This document shows positions 22,949 to 35,054 of a DNA stretch of 64,000 bases, piece after piece. The notes under the pieces are model-generated. The model saw only the letters and a list, made by a program, of their open reading frames with translations. It had not been told where the DNA came from and searched no databases. This DNA comes from Eurosta solidaginis (lineage: Eukaryota > Arthropoda > Insecta > Diptera > Tephritidae), in assembly GCF_040869045.1 (NCBI RefSeq), contig NC_090319.1, positions 385,965,601 through 386,029,600 of the forward strand, written 5' to 3'. The translations under genes were made by a program, and so were the position numbers. Every line of letters starts with the position of its first letter. Within the stretch, counting starts at the first letter, position 1.

Positions 22949-25900
22949 CAAGTAAGGAAGGCTAAGTTCGGGTGTAACCGAACATTACATACTCAGTTGA
23001 GAGCTGTGGAGACAAAGTAAGGGAAATCACCATGTTGTAAGAGGAACCTAGGGTAACCCTGGAATGTATTTGTATGGCATGTGTATCAAATGGAAGGTAT
23101 TAAAGAGTATTTTAAGAGGAAGTGGGCCATAGATCTATAGATGGACGCCATTTAGGGATATCGCCATAAAGGTGGACCAGGCCTGACTCGAGAATTTTTT
23201 TGTACGATATGGGTATCAAATGAAATGTGTTAATGATAATTTTAAAAGGGAGTGGGCCTAAGTTCTATAGATGTACGCCTTTTCGAGATATCGCCATAAA
23301 GATGGACCAGGGATGACTCTAGAATTTGTTTGTACGATATGAGTATCAAATGAAAGGTGTTAATGAGTATTTTAAGAGGGCGTGGGCCTTAGTTCTATAT
23401 GTGGACGCCTTTTAGAGATATCGCCATAAACGTGGACCAGGGGTGACTATAAAATTTGTTTGTACTATATGGGTATCAAATGAAAGGTGTTAATGAGTTC
23501 TATAGGTGGACGCATTTCGGAATATCGTTATAAAAGTGGACCTGGGTTCACTCTAGAATGCGTTTGTACAATATGGGTATCAAATGAAAGGTGTTAATGA
23601 GTATTTTAAAAGGGAGTGGGCCTTAGTTCTATAGGTGGACGCCTTTTCGAGATATCGTCATAAAGGTGGACCAGGGGTGACTCTAGAATTTGTTTGTACG
23701 ATATGGGTATCAAATGAAAGGTGTTAATGGGTATTTTAAAAGGGCGTGGCCCTTAGTTCTATAGGTTGACGCCTTTTCGAAATATCTCCATAAAGGTAGA
23801 CCAGGGTGACTTTAGAATTTGTTTGTACGATATGGGTATCAAATGAAAGGTGTTAATGAGTATTTTAAAAGGGAGTGGGCCTTAGATCTATAGGTGGATG
23901 CCCTTTCGATATATCGCCATAAAGGTGGGCCAGGGGTGACTCTAGAATTTTTGTGTACGATATGGGTATCAAATGAAAGGTGTTAATGAGTATTTTAAAA
24001 GGGTGTGGGCCTTAGTTCTATAGGTGGACGCCTTTTCGAGATATCGCCATAAAGGTGGACCAGGGGTGACTCTAGAATTTGTTTGTACGATATGGGTATC
24101 AAATGAAAGGTGTTAATGAGTATTTTAAAAGGGCGTGGGCCTTAGTTCTATAGGTGGACGCCTTTTCGAGATATCGACATAAAGGTGGGCCAGGGGTGAC
24201 TCTAGAATTTGTTTATACGATATGGGTATCAAATGAAAGGTGTTAATGAGTATTTTAAAAGGGAGTGGGCCTTAGTTCTATAGGTGGATGCCTTTTCGAG
24301 ATATCGCCATAAAGGTGGGCCAGGGGTGACTCTAGAATGTTTTTGTACGATATGGGTATCAAATGAAAGGTGTTAATGAGTATTTTAAAAAGGCGTGGGC
24401 CTTAGTTCTATAGGCGGACGTCTTTTCGAGATATCGACATGAAGGTGGACCAGGGGTGACTCTAGAATTTGTTTGTACGATATGGGTATCAAATGAAAGG
24501 TGTTAATGAGTATTTTAAAAAGGAGTGGGCCTTAGTTCTATATGTGGATGCCTTTTCGAGATATCGCCATAAACGTGGACCAGGGGTGACTCTAGAATGT
24601 GTTTGTACGATATGGGTATCAAATTAAAGGTATTAATGAGGGTTTTAAAAGGGAGTGGCCCACAGTTGTATGTATATGTGAAGGCGTTTTCGAGATATCT
24701 ACCAAAATGTGGAACAGGGGGATCCAGAACATCATCTGTCGGGTACCGCTAATTTATTTATATATGTAATACCACGTACAGTATTCCTTCCAAGATTCCA
24801 AGGGCTTTTGATTTCGCCCTGCAAAACTTGTTCATTTTCTTCTACTTAATATGGTAGGTGTCACACCCATTTTACCAAGTTTTTTTCTAAAGTTATATTT
24901 TGCGTCAATAGACCAATAAAATTACCATGTTTCATTCCTTTTTTTGTATTTGGTATATAATTATGGCATTTTTTTCATTTTTCGTAATTTTCGATATCGA
25001 AAAAGTGGGCGTGGTCATAGTCGGATTTCGGCCATTTTTTACACCAATACAAAGTGAGTTCAGATAAGTACGTGAACTGAGTTTAGTAAAGATATATCGA
25101 TTTTTGCTCAAGTTATCGTGTTAACGGCCGAGCGGAAGGACAGACGATCGACTGTGTATAAAAACTGGGCGTGGCTTTAACCGATTTCGCCCTTTTTCAC
25201 AGAAAACAGTTATCGTCCTCGGTGATAAGCCTCTACCAAATTTCACAAGGATTGGTTAATTTTTGTTCGACTTATGGCATTAAAAGCATCCTAGACAAAT
25301 TAAATGAAAAAGGGCGCAACCACGCCCATTTTGAAATTTTCTTTTATTTTTGTATTTTGTTGCACCATATAATTACTGGAGTTGAATGTTGGCATAATTT
25401 ACTTATGTATATGCTGTAAAGATATTAACTTTTCTTTTAAAATTTGAATTTAAAAAAAATTTTTTTTTAAAAAGTGGGCGTGGTCGTTCTTCGATTTTGC
25501 TAATTTTTATTAAGCAGACATAAAGTAATAAGAGTAACGTTCCTGCCAAATTTCATCATGATATCTTCAGCGACTGCCAAATTACAGCTTGCAAAACTTA
25601 TGAATTAGCTTCATTTAAAAGTGGGCGGTGCCACGCCCATTGTCCAAAATTTTACTAGTTTTCTATTCTGCGTCATAAGCTCAACTCACCTACCAAGTTT
25701 CATCGCTTAATGCGTATTTGGTAATGAATTATCGCACTTTTTCGATTTTTCGAAATTTTCGATATCGAAAAAGTGGGCGTGGTTATTGTCCGATATCGTT
25801 CATTTTAAATAGCGATCTGAGATGAGTGCCCAGGAACCTACATACCAAATTTCATCAAGATACCTCTAATTTTACTCAAGTTATCGTGTTAACGGACAGA

Positions 25901-26063
25901 CGGACGGACGGACGGACATGGCTCAATCGAATTTTTTTTCGATACTGATGATTTTGATATATGGAAGTCTATATCTATCTCGATTCCTTTATACCTGTGC
26001 AACCAACCGTTATGCAATCAAAGTTAATATACTCTGTGAGCTCTGCTCAACTGAGTATAAAAA
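22949..26063 (-). mobile_element. Satellite-bearing repeat element, family S2, complete
   Basis: The left (hairpin) end reads CAAGTAAGGA then GTTCGGGTGTAACCGAAC, then ACATACTCAGTTGAGAGCT. The right end reads GCTCAACTGAGTATAAAAA, so ATACTCAGTTGAG is an inverted subterminal repeat. A tract of GGACAGACGG repeats lies 145 bp from the right end. Between are the 130-bp tandem array and about 1.3 kb with many GTGGGCGTGG blocks. The 3115-bp unit codes for nothing. Sister copies: 40045-42529 and 31596-32870. Confidence 0.85.
23060..24720. repeat. 130-bp tandem array inside the family S2 element
   Basis: About 13 units, each with GTACGATATGGGTATCAAATGAAAGG, an AGTGGGCCTTAGTTCTATAGG block and TTCGAGATATCGCCATAAAGG. 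Equivalent positions at 23821, 23951, 24081, 24211, 24341, 24471 and 24601 give an exact 130-bp spacing; earlier units are 129 bp or carry deletions. The outer units are the most diverged. The copy at 40 kb has only about two such units. Confidence 0.95.
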
Positions 26064-26147
26064 GACAGCAAAAAGCATTTCTCTTGCACGTAAGCTCTAT
26101 AAGATCAAATGCACCTCAGAACGCTGTTAAGTACCTAGTACTACAGC

Positions 26148-26620
26148 TTGCAGTCTGGAGATGACATTCCTTATTCCGAAAAAACCATGCAGATAGAAAA
26201 GTTTGGCAGACCGGTTCTTATTTGGCAAGCCATTTGTGAATGCGGACATAAATCCACGCCGTTCTTATCGATGGACACCATCAACAAAGAATTTTACGTA
26301 AACCATTGTCTTCAAAAACGTCTTCTGCCATTCCTACGCCTTCATAATGGTCCACCTATATTTTAGCTGGGCTACAGTACTTTACACTCGTGGCAGCCAT
26401 GTTAGCAAAAACTTGAATTTACCAAAAAAAGCCTGAGTTGCGACCAATTGAGCGTTATTGGGATTAGGGAAAGCAAAACTTTTTAAAATAGGGAAACCAA
26501 CAAAAACCGTTACAGAAGTAAAAAGAACATGGCGGACAGTATTGCTGAACGTGGACAAAACCGTTGTGCAAGATTTCAAAATTTCATGTCGGGTATCTCC
26601 AGGAAAGTTCGGTCATACGG
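26148..26620 (+). pseudogene. Tc1/mariner transposase, C-terminal fossil
   Basis: Plus-strand pieces in shifting frames. 26148-26366 includes FGRPVLIWQAICECGHKS and a run ending CLQKRLLPFLRLHNGPPIF, the region around the second catalytic aspartate in Tc1-like transposases. After a stop and frame change, ELRPIERYW is recognisable only in part, and KIGKPTKTVTEVKRTWRTV matches the usual C-terminal helix region. The N-terminal half and terminal repeats are absent and the catalytic triad cannot be assembled. It abuts a family S3 element on the right and a family S2 element on the left. Confidence 0.7.
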
Positions 26621-26661
26621 ACAGCAAGGAATAAATTGATAAAATTTCTTCTCCTGTAATT

Positions 26662-27596
26662 GATATAAAAATGAACATGAAATGGTATATTAACTTTGGT
26701 CCGATGTTTGTAACGTTGAGAAATATAGAAGATAGACTCACCATTAAATATACCGAATTGATCAGGGCGACGAACTGAGTTGATATAGCCATATCCGTCT
26801 GTCCGTTCGTCTGTCTGTATGAACGCAAACTAGTACCTCAAATTTTCAGATATCTCAATGAAATTTGGCACAGTGATGTATTTTTGTATTATATTAGACA
26901 TTTGTCGGATCCGGTAGGATCGGACCACTATAACATATATCTCCCATACAACCGATCGTTCAGATAAGACGATTTTGGTCATTCCTGCCGCAATTTAGAA
27001 AGTATAAACGTGAAACTCGGTGATATATATTCTAATATATCGTAGAAGATATCCTGAAAAAATCACTTTGATCGGAGCTATATATAGTTATATCCCATAC
27101 AACCGAACGTTCAGATAGAAAGATTTTTGGCGATTTCTCCCTTAGTTTCCAATATAAAAACGTTAAACTTGGTGATATTTATTCTAATATATCATAGAAG
27201 ATTTCATGAAAAAATCATTTCGATCGGAGCTATATATAATATATATCCCATACAACCGATCGTTCAGATAGAAAGATTTTTGGCCATTTCTCCCTTAGTT
27301 TCCAATATAAAAACGTTAAACTTGGTGATATATATTCTAATATATCATAGAATATTTCCTGTAAAAATCATTTCGATCGGAGCTATATATAATATATATC
27401 CCATACAACCGAACGTTCAGATAAGGGGGTTTTTTGCCATTTTTTTATATTTATCTTAAATCTTTTATGTATGTACATCTGCTCACTATATATTTCTTAT
27501 CTTATACAGCGCATTATTTGGAGATGACGAATGGGATAAGATTATTATTCAGCCCCATTCATTCGGCACAGCCGAAGACAGTCCTGTCCTTACTTG
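26662..27596 (+). mobile_element. Family S3 element, short copy with both ends
   Basis: Starts GATATAAAAATGAACATGAAATGG (the TTTTTATAC end, diverged), has ATCCGTCTGTCCGTTCGTCTG near 26787, then about 2.5 satellite units of 153 bp (CGTTAAACTTGG at 27161 and 27314). It ends CATTCGGCACAGCCGAAGACAGTCCTGTCCTTACTTG with the hairpin intact. Useful as a reference for the broken copies at 13-20 kb. Confidence 0.8.
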
Positions 27597-28823
27597 TTTA
27601 ATTTGCAGAACTTTTTGTACCAGTTCTTAGTTAAATCTGGACGATTTTAAGAAATTAAAAAAGGTATTATAAAATCGATTAAAGATTTAATTAACCTCTT
27701 TGAGTAGATTTGGGTCTTTTATACGGCCTTTTTTATTAAACCGCTTAAAAGTTTCTATAAATAGTCAATCGTAAAAAGTAGTCCTTAATACGTACAACTA
27801 ATTTTTCTTTTGATCTACATAAATTATTCAACGTGTCTATCAGGTCGTCTAAGAACTTAATACTAAATTTTATTGCGTACTTTTTTTATAACCAGTGCAT
27901 TCAAAATGCTTAACAAATTATATTGCAACTTCCTTTAGCGATTAAATTTAGTGGTCTTGATATTCAATTTATTGTTTGGGCTAATTATTTTTTTGTCAAG
28001 TTTCCTGCTACCGGACGTTCTTACAATAAATTGGAAAATGTTTTAACAAAATGTTACTATATGACAAAGTACTTTCTGACTTGTTGCAATAATTATTCTA
28101 GTTATCGTGGGCGCCATAGGTTTCTATTACTATTCATGCACATTAGAGTGGGTCAACATTTCTATAAAGTATTTTTATCGCAACGTTCTTAGCAGAGCCC
28201 GATTTTGCAAACAGTTTTAGGAACCAAAGTTCATCAGAGCATAGCCTGAAAGTCATGCAGTTTCGAGCCTATGCATTTTCGACAAAAGTTTACTAAGTAA
28301 CTGGGTCTTTATGTTGGTCAATTTCTCGAAAGCTTTTCAAGAGTTCAAGTTTAAAAGTTTGAAAACTGAATGAGTACATGAAAATCTTCTTTTAAAATTA
28401 CACAGATTCAAAATTGGTGCAGCATAAATAAGGAATTTTAGTTCTAACAAATTTGCATATATAATTTTGCACAACAATATAAATTTTAAATATATTGAAC
28501 TCATGTATACAGAAACTAGAAAACAACAAAAACATAGTAACTGAGCCACTGCAATATTACAAAAACAATACTATTTTTTAAAACTTACTTGACTTTGGAA
28601 TGCCTTGTAATTCACTCAGATTATGTAAATGTATTGAATTTCCATTACGCATAACACTCCAAGTTGGTGTTGATGACGAATCATATGAGTTACAATATAT
28701 GTATGTATGTAGAAGGTGTTTATTGTTTATGCTTTTATCTTTTTTTTGTTTATTTGAATAAGCCTGGCATTATTTTTTACTCTCAATATGGTATTGAAGT
28801 TATGCGGGACTGTGCATATACAT
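27597..28823. other. No recognised feature
   Basis: AT-rich sequence; no family resemblance in the short frames. Confidence 0.5.
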
Positions 28824-28957
28824 TAGGGTGGTTTTATAAATCAAATAAACTAGTTTTTCCATTATCACCTTTAGTTCAAAAGGATTACACATAAATTTTG
28901 GTCACAACATGAGATGAGAATGGAAGAAATAGTTTTTTGATTAAAAGGACCACCCTA
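28824..28957. mobile_element. 134-bp mariner-like MITE
   Basis: Two imperfect inverted arms of about 50 bp: TTAGGGTGGTTTTATAAATC on the left and, on the other strand, TTAGGGTGGTCCTTTTAATC on the right, meeting in the middle near TTTTCCATTATCACC. TA sits at each boundary. The pairing continues a few bases outward (ATACAT...ATGTAC), so the true end may lie slightly further out. Confidence 0.75.
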
Positions 28958-30825
28958 ATGTACATACTTAAACATGCAAGTAAAAAATACCAACAAATAT
29001 AATTTGAAAACTATCCATAATTTCTTTTTTGACAAATAATATAAGTCTTTTAAAAAATAATGTTTAATGGATTATGTAATCAAAACAATTTAAACCACGT
29101 TTTCTAAAAAATTCGAAACAAGTTTAACAAAAATCATTGCGAACTTTGAGAAATTTCGAACTTGTACATTGTCAGGCTAGAATGAATTGCACTTTTCTGT
29201 CGTCCATAGCAAAAAGGCAAAAAGGTAAAGGTAAGTAAGATCGGAAAAATGTTGTTTCTATTTGGCGAAATTTATAATTTTTCCAGTCCAGTTTGTTTAG
29301 GTTATGAGCAAACTGTATTCGCAGATATTTATTGACATTTAAAATTTTAAAAGGCATCAAGTGAACTTTACTGCTTTTTTGTTAAAAAAAAATACTAAAT
29401 TTTCAAAAATACTCAAATTTTAAAACTTTTGGTAAGTGCTTTACAAAATTCTTGTTATAAAAGAAAATTCTACTAAAAATTACCGAATAAAAAAAAAAAC
29501 AAAATAACGCACTAAATTTGCAAGTTATTTTTTTTGCCATCTTTTTACTCCCAGGCGTATGTATGAAATTTGTGAGAAAGTTTTCACATATATTTACGTA
29601 CATATGTATTTATGTGGAAACGTACATTGTTTTTTTAGTTGTTTAACAAGGTAACGACGCATGCGCACAGTGTGTGTGTTTTTAAAGACATATTTTGAGG
29701 TTTCTGGGGACATGAATTCCTCTGACTCCATCCTTCTGTAAATACATTTTTTTAAATTTAATAATGAGATGAATTTATATCAAATTAAAAAAAAAGATAT
29801 ACAAAAAAATTGAAAACGACGTTAGCGCGTTTTTGTTATTAATATTGTAGAAAAATTACAAAATTGCACTCTGCGATGTTTACTTGGTCATGTTTCTGAA
29901 TTTCCCTTTCAGCTAGCTTTTCTGGTGCTCTGCCTTGAACTTTAGTACGCCTGTATTTATTGTATAGACTGTTGGGTAACGTGTCCCGTAAAAAACGTGC
30001 GTGTCCCGTACAAATAACTGCATTAAAGCGCTATGCATTTCTTTGTGTTTAATACTTTTAATGTTTGTTTTATTGTAGTAAATTTTGATACAAGTTTTAT
30101 CTAAGCAAATTTTTGTTCTATATACATATATTAGATTTCTTGAATTTTCACGTGACTTACATAACCAAGAATAATGATTGGATGTAGCTGTTCCGTAACG
30201 TAATGAGAACGTGAACAATAAAGAGAATGTTTATTTCTATAAATACAAAATGAACATTAAATGATACAAGAAATTCATAAGTACATGTTTAAATTACTTA
30301 CCGCAGTATTTGGCCTTTCTCTTTGACATCCATGATTCTTGTGAAACTTAACAGGCGCTAAATTAATATGTATCTTTACATATGTATCTTTACTGTCGAT
30401 GTTCACAATGATCGGTATAAAGTAAAATGCCAAAGAAGAGCTGTCACCTGCGGAAAGTTACATTGGTTCACAAAGAAAAAGTATCTACACTACATACATT
30501 TATCACATATGCATATGTACATATGTTTCAAAAGCAAGGATTAGGATGAAAATTGTAAAATTGTAAATTTATTTTTTTATTTAACCATGGAATAGCATAT
30601 AGCAGCTTGGATTCGTTATATAAACTGTGGGCCTTGTAAAAAATCGCTCAAGGCAAAAAGTATGCTATCAAACACATATCGATATTACGAACGCGATTAA
30701 TTGGTTCACCCAAAATTAACATCGATATTATTGCGGTACTTCTCCATGGGTGTGTACGAATGTTGAAGGACTTATTTTATATAAATTTAAGAAATGCAAA
30801 GAAGGCAATTGGGATAAGGTTTACA
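28958..30825. other. No recognised feature
   Basis: About 1.9 kb AT-rich; a 101-codon minus-strand frame near 30000 is unrecognised and probably chance. Confidence 0.5.
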
Positions 30826-31060
30826 ACAACCAAGGCATGACGTGGCTGAATGCGTTTGTAACACTTCAACCATCGTAGGAGTGCGGGTTCAAATCCCACT
30901 ACCGGGAGAAAAGGCTTTGAAGAAATTTACAAGATATAATCGAAACAGCTGTCGCCTTGTCCGTCCTGATGTCGCGTTGTTTAAATTTTTCCCAAACTAT
31001 TAAATAAATTATAAATTTAAGAAATTCAAAATTTATGGCGTTTTCGTCCATGCTTTCGAC
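30826..31060 (+). mobile_element. tRNA-derived SINE, second type
   Basis: GACGTGGCTGAATGCGTTTG resembles a tRNA D-arm/A box, and GTGCGGGTTCAAATCCCAC is a good T-arm with B box GGTTCAAATC. About 150 bp of non-tRNA body and an AAATTATAAATTTAAGAAATTC tail follow. The D-stem and anticodon stem do not fold as a functional tRNA, so I read it as a SINE head. Confidence 0.65.
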
Positions 31061-31595
31061 TAAGCACATTTTTTTGGCCTTTTAAATCGAGTCTTTAAAT
31101 TAAGGAACATTATTAAACACATTTGTACCAGAAATCTGCACTTTTGTTTGTATCACAAACTCTTTCTTTAGTCAAAACTGGAAATTGCTTTTACTTTAAA
31201 GACGTCATGTCATAATTTTTGTACATGCCCGATATCAACGTGTGTCACTGTGCGGCGCCTGACTAAGTACGATTGCATTGGACTTAATCTGTTGCATTTG
31301 TATATGCCAGTATAGCATATGAAATATCAAGCGCTCATTTAGGATAATTTTTGTAAACTTTCTTGAAGTTTTGGGTTCAAAAACGCAAATCAATATGTAT
31401 ACAGGAAGCTGCAGCTACTGTTCCATTGTATTTTATTGTTTCTGTTTCAAAATTTTTTGTTCAGTGATAACTTTGTTTGTGGGTGCAAACGTCACCTTGT
31501 TGTACTCATTTATTTGAAAGTGGATTGTGCGCGTATATTGTCATCGTCACCAAAGAAGTGATGTATGAGACGACTTAAATAAAGTATTATTATTA
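31061..31595. other. No recognised feature
   Basis: AT-rich, nothing recognised. Confidence 0.45.
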
Positions 31596-32870
31596 TTTTT
31601 GTATTCCCCATTGTACTTATACACAGGGTATTATAACTTTGATTGGATAACGGTTGGTTGTACAGGTATAAAGGAATCGACATAGATATAGACTTCTATA
31701 TATCAAAATCATCAGTATTGAAAAAAAATTTGATTGAGCCATGTCCGTCCGTCCGTCCGTCTGTCCGTTAACACGATAACTTGAGTAAATATTGAGATAT
31801 CTTCACCAAATTTGGTACACGAGCTTATCTGGACCCAGAATAGATTGGTATTGAAAATGAGCGAAATCGGATGATAACCACGCCCACTTGTTATATATAT
31901 AACATTTTGGAAAACACAAAAGACCTGATTATTTAGTAAATAATACACCTAAAAATAAATAAAAAATAAATGTAAGGCGCGATAAACTCCGAAGAGATTT
32001 CAGGCCGAGCTTCTTCCAATTTGCGTCGTGCTCCTTTTTAATTTTTCCTACAAATTGGCGGGACGGGACCTACTTGTTTTATGCCGACTCCGAACGGCAT
32101 CTGCGAGGCAGATGAGTTTTCACTGAGAGCTTTTCATGGCAGAAATACACTCGTAGTGCTTGCCAAACACTGCCGAGGGGCGACCCCGCTTAGAAAAATT
32201 GTCTTCTAATTTTGATGTTTGCACCCCGGGCATTCGGTGTGGTAGGCGGAGCACGCTACAAACACACCACGGTGGCCGCCAATAATACACCTAGAATGTT
32301 GAAATTTGACGTGGGGACTGATATTGAGACTCTTGATTAAAATTTGAAAAACATTTTTTAAATGGGAGTGGCACGCCCACTTGTGATAAAACCAATTTTA
32401 CAAATATTATTAATGATAATTCAAAATCGTTAAACCTATCGTAACAAAATTCGACAGAGGTTGCCTTTACTATAAGGAATACTTTGAAGAAAAATTAACG
32501 AAATCGGTTAAGGACCACGCCCACTTTGATATAAAAGATTTTTAAAAGGGTCGTGGACGAATAAAATAAGCTAGATCTTTGCAAAAAGAGCTTCATATCA
32601 ATGGTATTTCATTCCCCAAGTGGATTTATAACAATAAATAGGAAAAACTTCAAATTTAAAAAAATGGGCGTGGCACCGCCCCTTATGGGACTAAGCAATT
32701 TTCCATGTTTCGGCAGACGAAAAATTAGTTCAGAATAGAACCATATGTATATGTATTATTGCGCAACTTTGTAACACTATTAAGCACACAAAACAAACAA
32801 CAACAGCACTTCAAGTGTACAGCTGGGTATGTAATGTTCGGTTTAACCCGAACTTAGACTTCCTTATTTG
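31596..32870 (+). mobile_element. Family S2 element, diverged, without the 130-bp array
   Basis: Left end TTTTTGTATTCC...CACAGGGTATTATAACTTTGATTGG aligns with the reverse of 26020-26063. CATGTCCGTCCGTCCGTC follows at 31740, about 145 bp in. GTGGGCGTGG-type blocks appear through the interior, and it ends ATGTTCGGTTTAACCCGAAC plus CTTCCTTATTTG. It is interrupted by the SINE at 31952-32280. Confidence 0.8.
31952..32280 (-). mobile_element. tRNA-derived SINE, family 1, with 13-bp target duplication
   Basis: AATAATACACCTA occurs at 31939-31951 and again at 32281-32293, an exact direct repeat. Between them lies a full family-1 unit: AAATAAATAAAAAATAAATG tail on the left, ATGCCGACTCCGAACGG body, and on the right the head GGCGGCCACCGTGGTGTG (minus strand). 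The duplication defines the ends of the family and shows that it inserted into an existing family S2 element. Confidence 0.92.
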
Positions 32871-33844
32871 TTTTTGTATAAATTTGTATATACCATTTAT
32901 GCAAATTTTAGGCGTCGCGTTTTAGTAATTGCTTACAACGTCTGCTTCCTTTAATTTTATATGTATATGAGCAGACGCCATTCCCAAATGTTTGTTGCAT
33001 TTCCGACGTCACTTCAACGACTCAAATCAATTTTGACTGCATAGTTTTTTTGGCATTGAATTTTATGCTTCCCATAATAACAATGTCATAAATGACGCGG
33101 TGCAGCCGTTGAGCCATGAACATCGACGTAAGTACTTACCTATAACACACTCTTCTCGCCGCACCCTATCAATCGCCAGCTACCAACTACCTCATTCAAC
33201 AACAACGAGTGTGTTTGCTACTGTTTGCCTGCTGTCGTTCAACGTCATTACTTATGACTTCCGGCCACTAGCCATTCGAGTCAAACAGACAATCAAATCA
33301 TGTGAATTGTTAAAGATCCCAAATGTATGCAAGTTCTATCCCCTACTTTATTAGTTTATGTTTATCGTGTTTTGTTTACTTATTTTATTTATTCTTCGAT
33401 TTTATTTTGTTTAGGTAGAATTTATGCGAAGAAATTGGTTTGCGCTTGGATCATTTGCGCGAATGTTGAAAAAAAAAAATTATTTTCATTTGTGAATACT
33501 AACTAAGCTAATTTGCATACATTCACCTGTAATCTAGGCATAACTTTATTACATATATACAGATGTCTGTAAGTGATTTACAAATTGGTACTTTATATTT
33601 ATTATAATTTAAATAATTTTTTCGTTTTTCTGCCTGATTGGCTGCTTACTCATTCTGAGCTATAGACCTCATTGGCGTGACGGTGTCAATGCATTGGTGC
33701 TGAGTCATATCATAGCGTTGGTGCTTCCGAGAAATGATTGTGTTTGCTTCTTGTTTATATCTCAGCTGTGGGTGAATTAATTGAAATGAGGTGTTGGATG
33801 CATACGCAACGCTGGCAAAAAGCTTTTAAAAATGTATTAATATT
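32871..33844. other. No recognised feature
   Basis: AT-rich; an 84-codon frame at 33100 is unrecognised. Confidence 0.45.
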
Positions 33845-33855
33845 ATGATTATATA

Positions 33856-34926
33856 TGTCATGATATGAATGTCATGCTGAATATACATCCAGTAGATATT
33901 GCGGGAAAGGCAGCCGCGGCCCGGTCGTTGGTCAGGCTTCGTGATATGGGTTATATGCTTTCTGATTTCGGACACTCTAGCCTTCTTACTAGTTTCGACT
34001 TTATCCCGGACAGGACGGACTATTGCATGACGGTGGCCGCTCCCTATACAACCTTCACCCCAGTCATTCCCCCGAGGGAGGAGTGGAGAAGAGGAATTAT
34101 CTGGGGCATGGGACCGGTTAACTTGTTCACGGATGGGTCGAAGTTGGACGGAAAGGTTGGCGGGGGGGTCTTTTGTCAAGAGCTAAATGTATTCCAAGCG
34201 GAAGTTGCTGCGATTAAGGATGCGGTGGATGAAATGCTATCCAGCGCTACTACGGTTAGGGAATTTAACATCTACTCTGATAGCCAAGCGGCTATAAAGG
34301 CCTTGAGCTCAACTACAGTGCGATCGAGGGTGGTCTGGGAGTGCCTGACCACACTTGCGATTGCATCGAATTATTTTACAATTAAGATTATCTGGGTCCC
34401 GGGCCATAGTGATATTCCGGGTAACTGTCAAGCGGATCTCTTAGCCCGAATCGGTACAACTGAACCGGATGAAGATGGCTGTAGGGATTTCGGGATTCCG
34501 CTAGCCACCTGTGGATTGCTCTTCCATAGCTGGGCCTCGAGTCAGCTCAGCAAACGTTGGGCGGACACTACGTCTTGTAGGATATCAAGATCTTTCTGGC
34601 CGAAAGTGGATGGCAGGAGGTCTGCTGAAATAATTGGGTTCACTAAGGCTCACCTATCAATGGTCATTGGGGTTTTGACAGGGCACTGTCCCATGGGTAT
34701 CCATGCGGTACGTCTGAATATATTGGAAACTCCATCCTGCTGCAGCTGTATGGAGGATGATGAGGTGGAATCACCAAATCACTTTATGCTTGACTGCCCA
34801 GCTTTTGCCAGAACTAGGCGAAAGTATTTTGGTCGTGACTCACTTGGATCTCCCGAGGAGCTATCCAAGGTTGAGATCGGGATCATTCGGAACTTTATCG
34901 TTGCTACCCAACGATTCTCTAAGTAG
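33856..34926 (+). CDS. RNase H domain and zinc-knuckle tail of a non-LTR retrotransposon polyprotein (partial)
   Basis: Counted from the ATG at 33865 the protein has 353 residues. It starts with the linker after the reverse transcriptase (HPVDIAGKAAAARSLVRLRD). An RNase H1-like domain spans about residues 85-200 with the acidic residues D90 (FTDGSK), E113 (FQAEVAAI), D139 (IYSDSQAA) and D191 (NCQADLLA), and WVPGHSDIPGN before the last. A C-terminal CCSCMEDDE...HFMLDC motif (C-x2-C...H...C) lies near residues 290-310. RNase H would remove the RNA strand during target-primed reverse transcription. No reverse transcriptase or endonuclease is left, so the piece cannot mobilise itself. The three codons before the ATG are also in frame. 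Confidence 0.9.
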   Translation, partial: CHDMNVMLNIHPVDIAGKAAAARSLVRLRDMGYMLSDFGHSSLLTSFDFIPDRTDYCMTVAAPYTTFTPVIPPREEWRRGIIWGMGPVNLFTDGSKLDGKVGGGVFCQELNVFQAEVAAIKDAVDEMLSSATTVREFNIYSDSQAAIKALSSTTVRSRVVWECLTTLAIASNYFTIKIIWVPGHSDIPGNCQADLLARIGTTEPDEDGCRDFGIPLATCGLLFHSWASSQLSKRWADTTSCRISRSFWPKVDGRRSAEIIGFTKAHLSMVIGVLTGHCPMGIHAVRLNILETPSCCSCMEDDEVESPNHFMLDCPAFARTRRKYFGRDSLGSPEELSKVEIGIIRNFIVATQRFSK

Positions 34927-35043
34927 TTATATCTACGTCACCGTTAGTTTAGTTTATTATATGTGGTATCACAACGGACCGTCATGTTGTCCAAGTGAGC
35001 TTCCTCTCATCAGGGAAGCTACCACCCAACCTGACCTGACCTG
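33856..35043 (+). mobile_element. 5'-truncated non-LTR retrotransposon (RNase H type) with 11-bp target duplication
   Basis: ATGATTATATA flanks the unit at 33845-33855 and 35044-35054. The inserted 1188 bp starts inside coding sequence, carries the end of the second open reading frame and about 115 bp of 3' sequence, and ends in CCTGACCTGACCTG with no poly-A. Such a short tandem terminus, plus an RNase H domain, suits the I/LOA/R1-like groups. The frame is open from the truncation point, so the insertion looks young. Confidence 0.9.
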
Positions 35044-35054
35044 ATGATTATATA

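Noticed and set aside
23060..24720. CRISPR array
   Set aside because: The 130-bp units are contiguous tandem repeats without unique spacers, and the DNA is from an insect nucleus.
30826..30910. Functional tRNA gene
   Set aside because: A and B boxes are present but the D and anticodon stems do not pair; body and tail are SINE-like.
33826..34179. 117-codon minus-strand frame
   Set aside because: Antisense shadow of the start of the retrotransposon fragment, crossing the insertion boundary.
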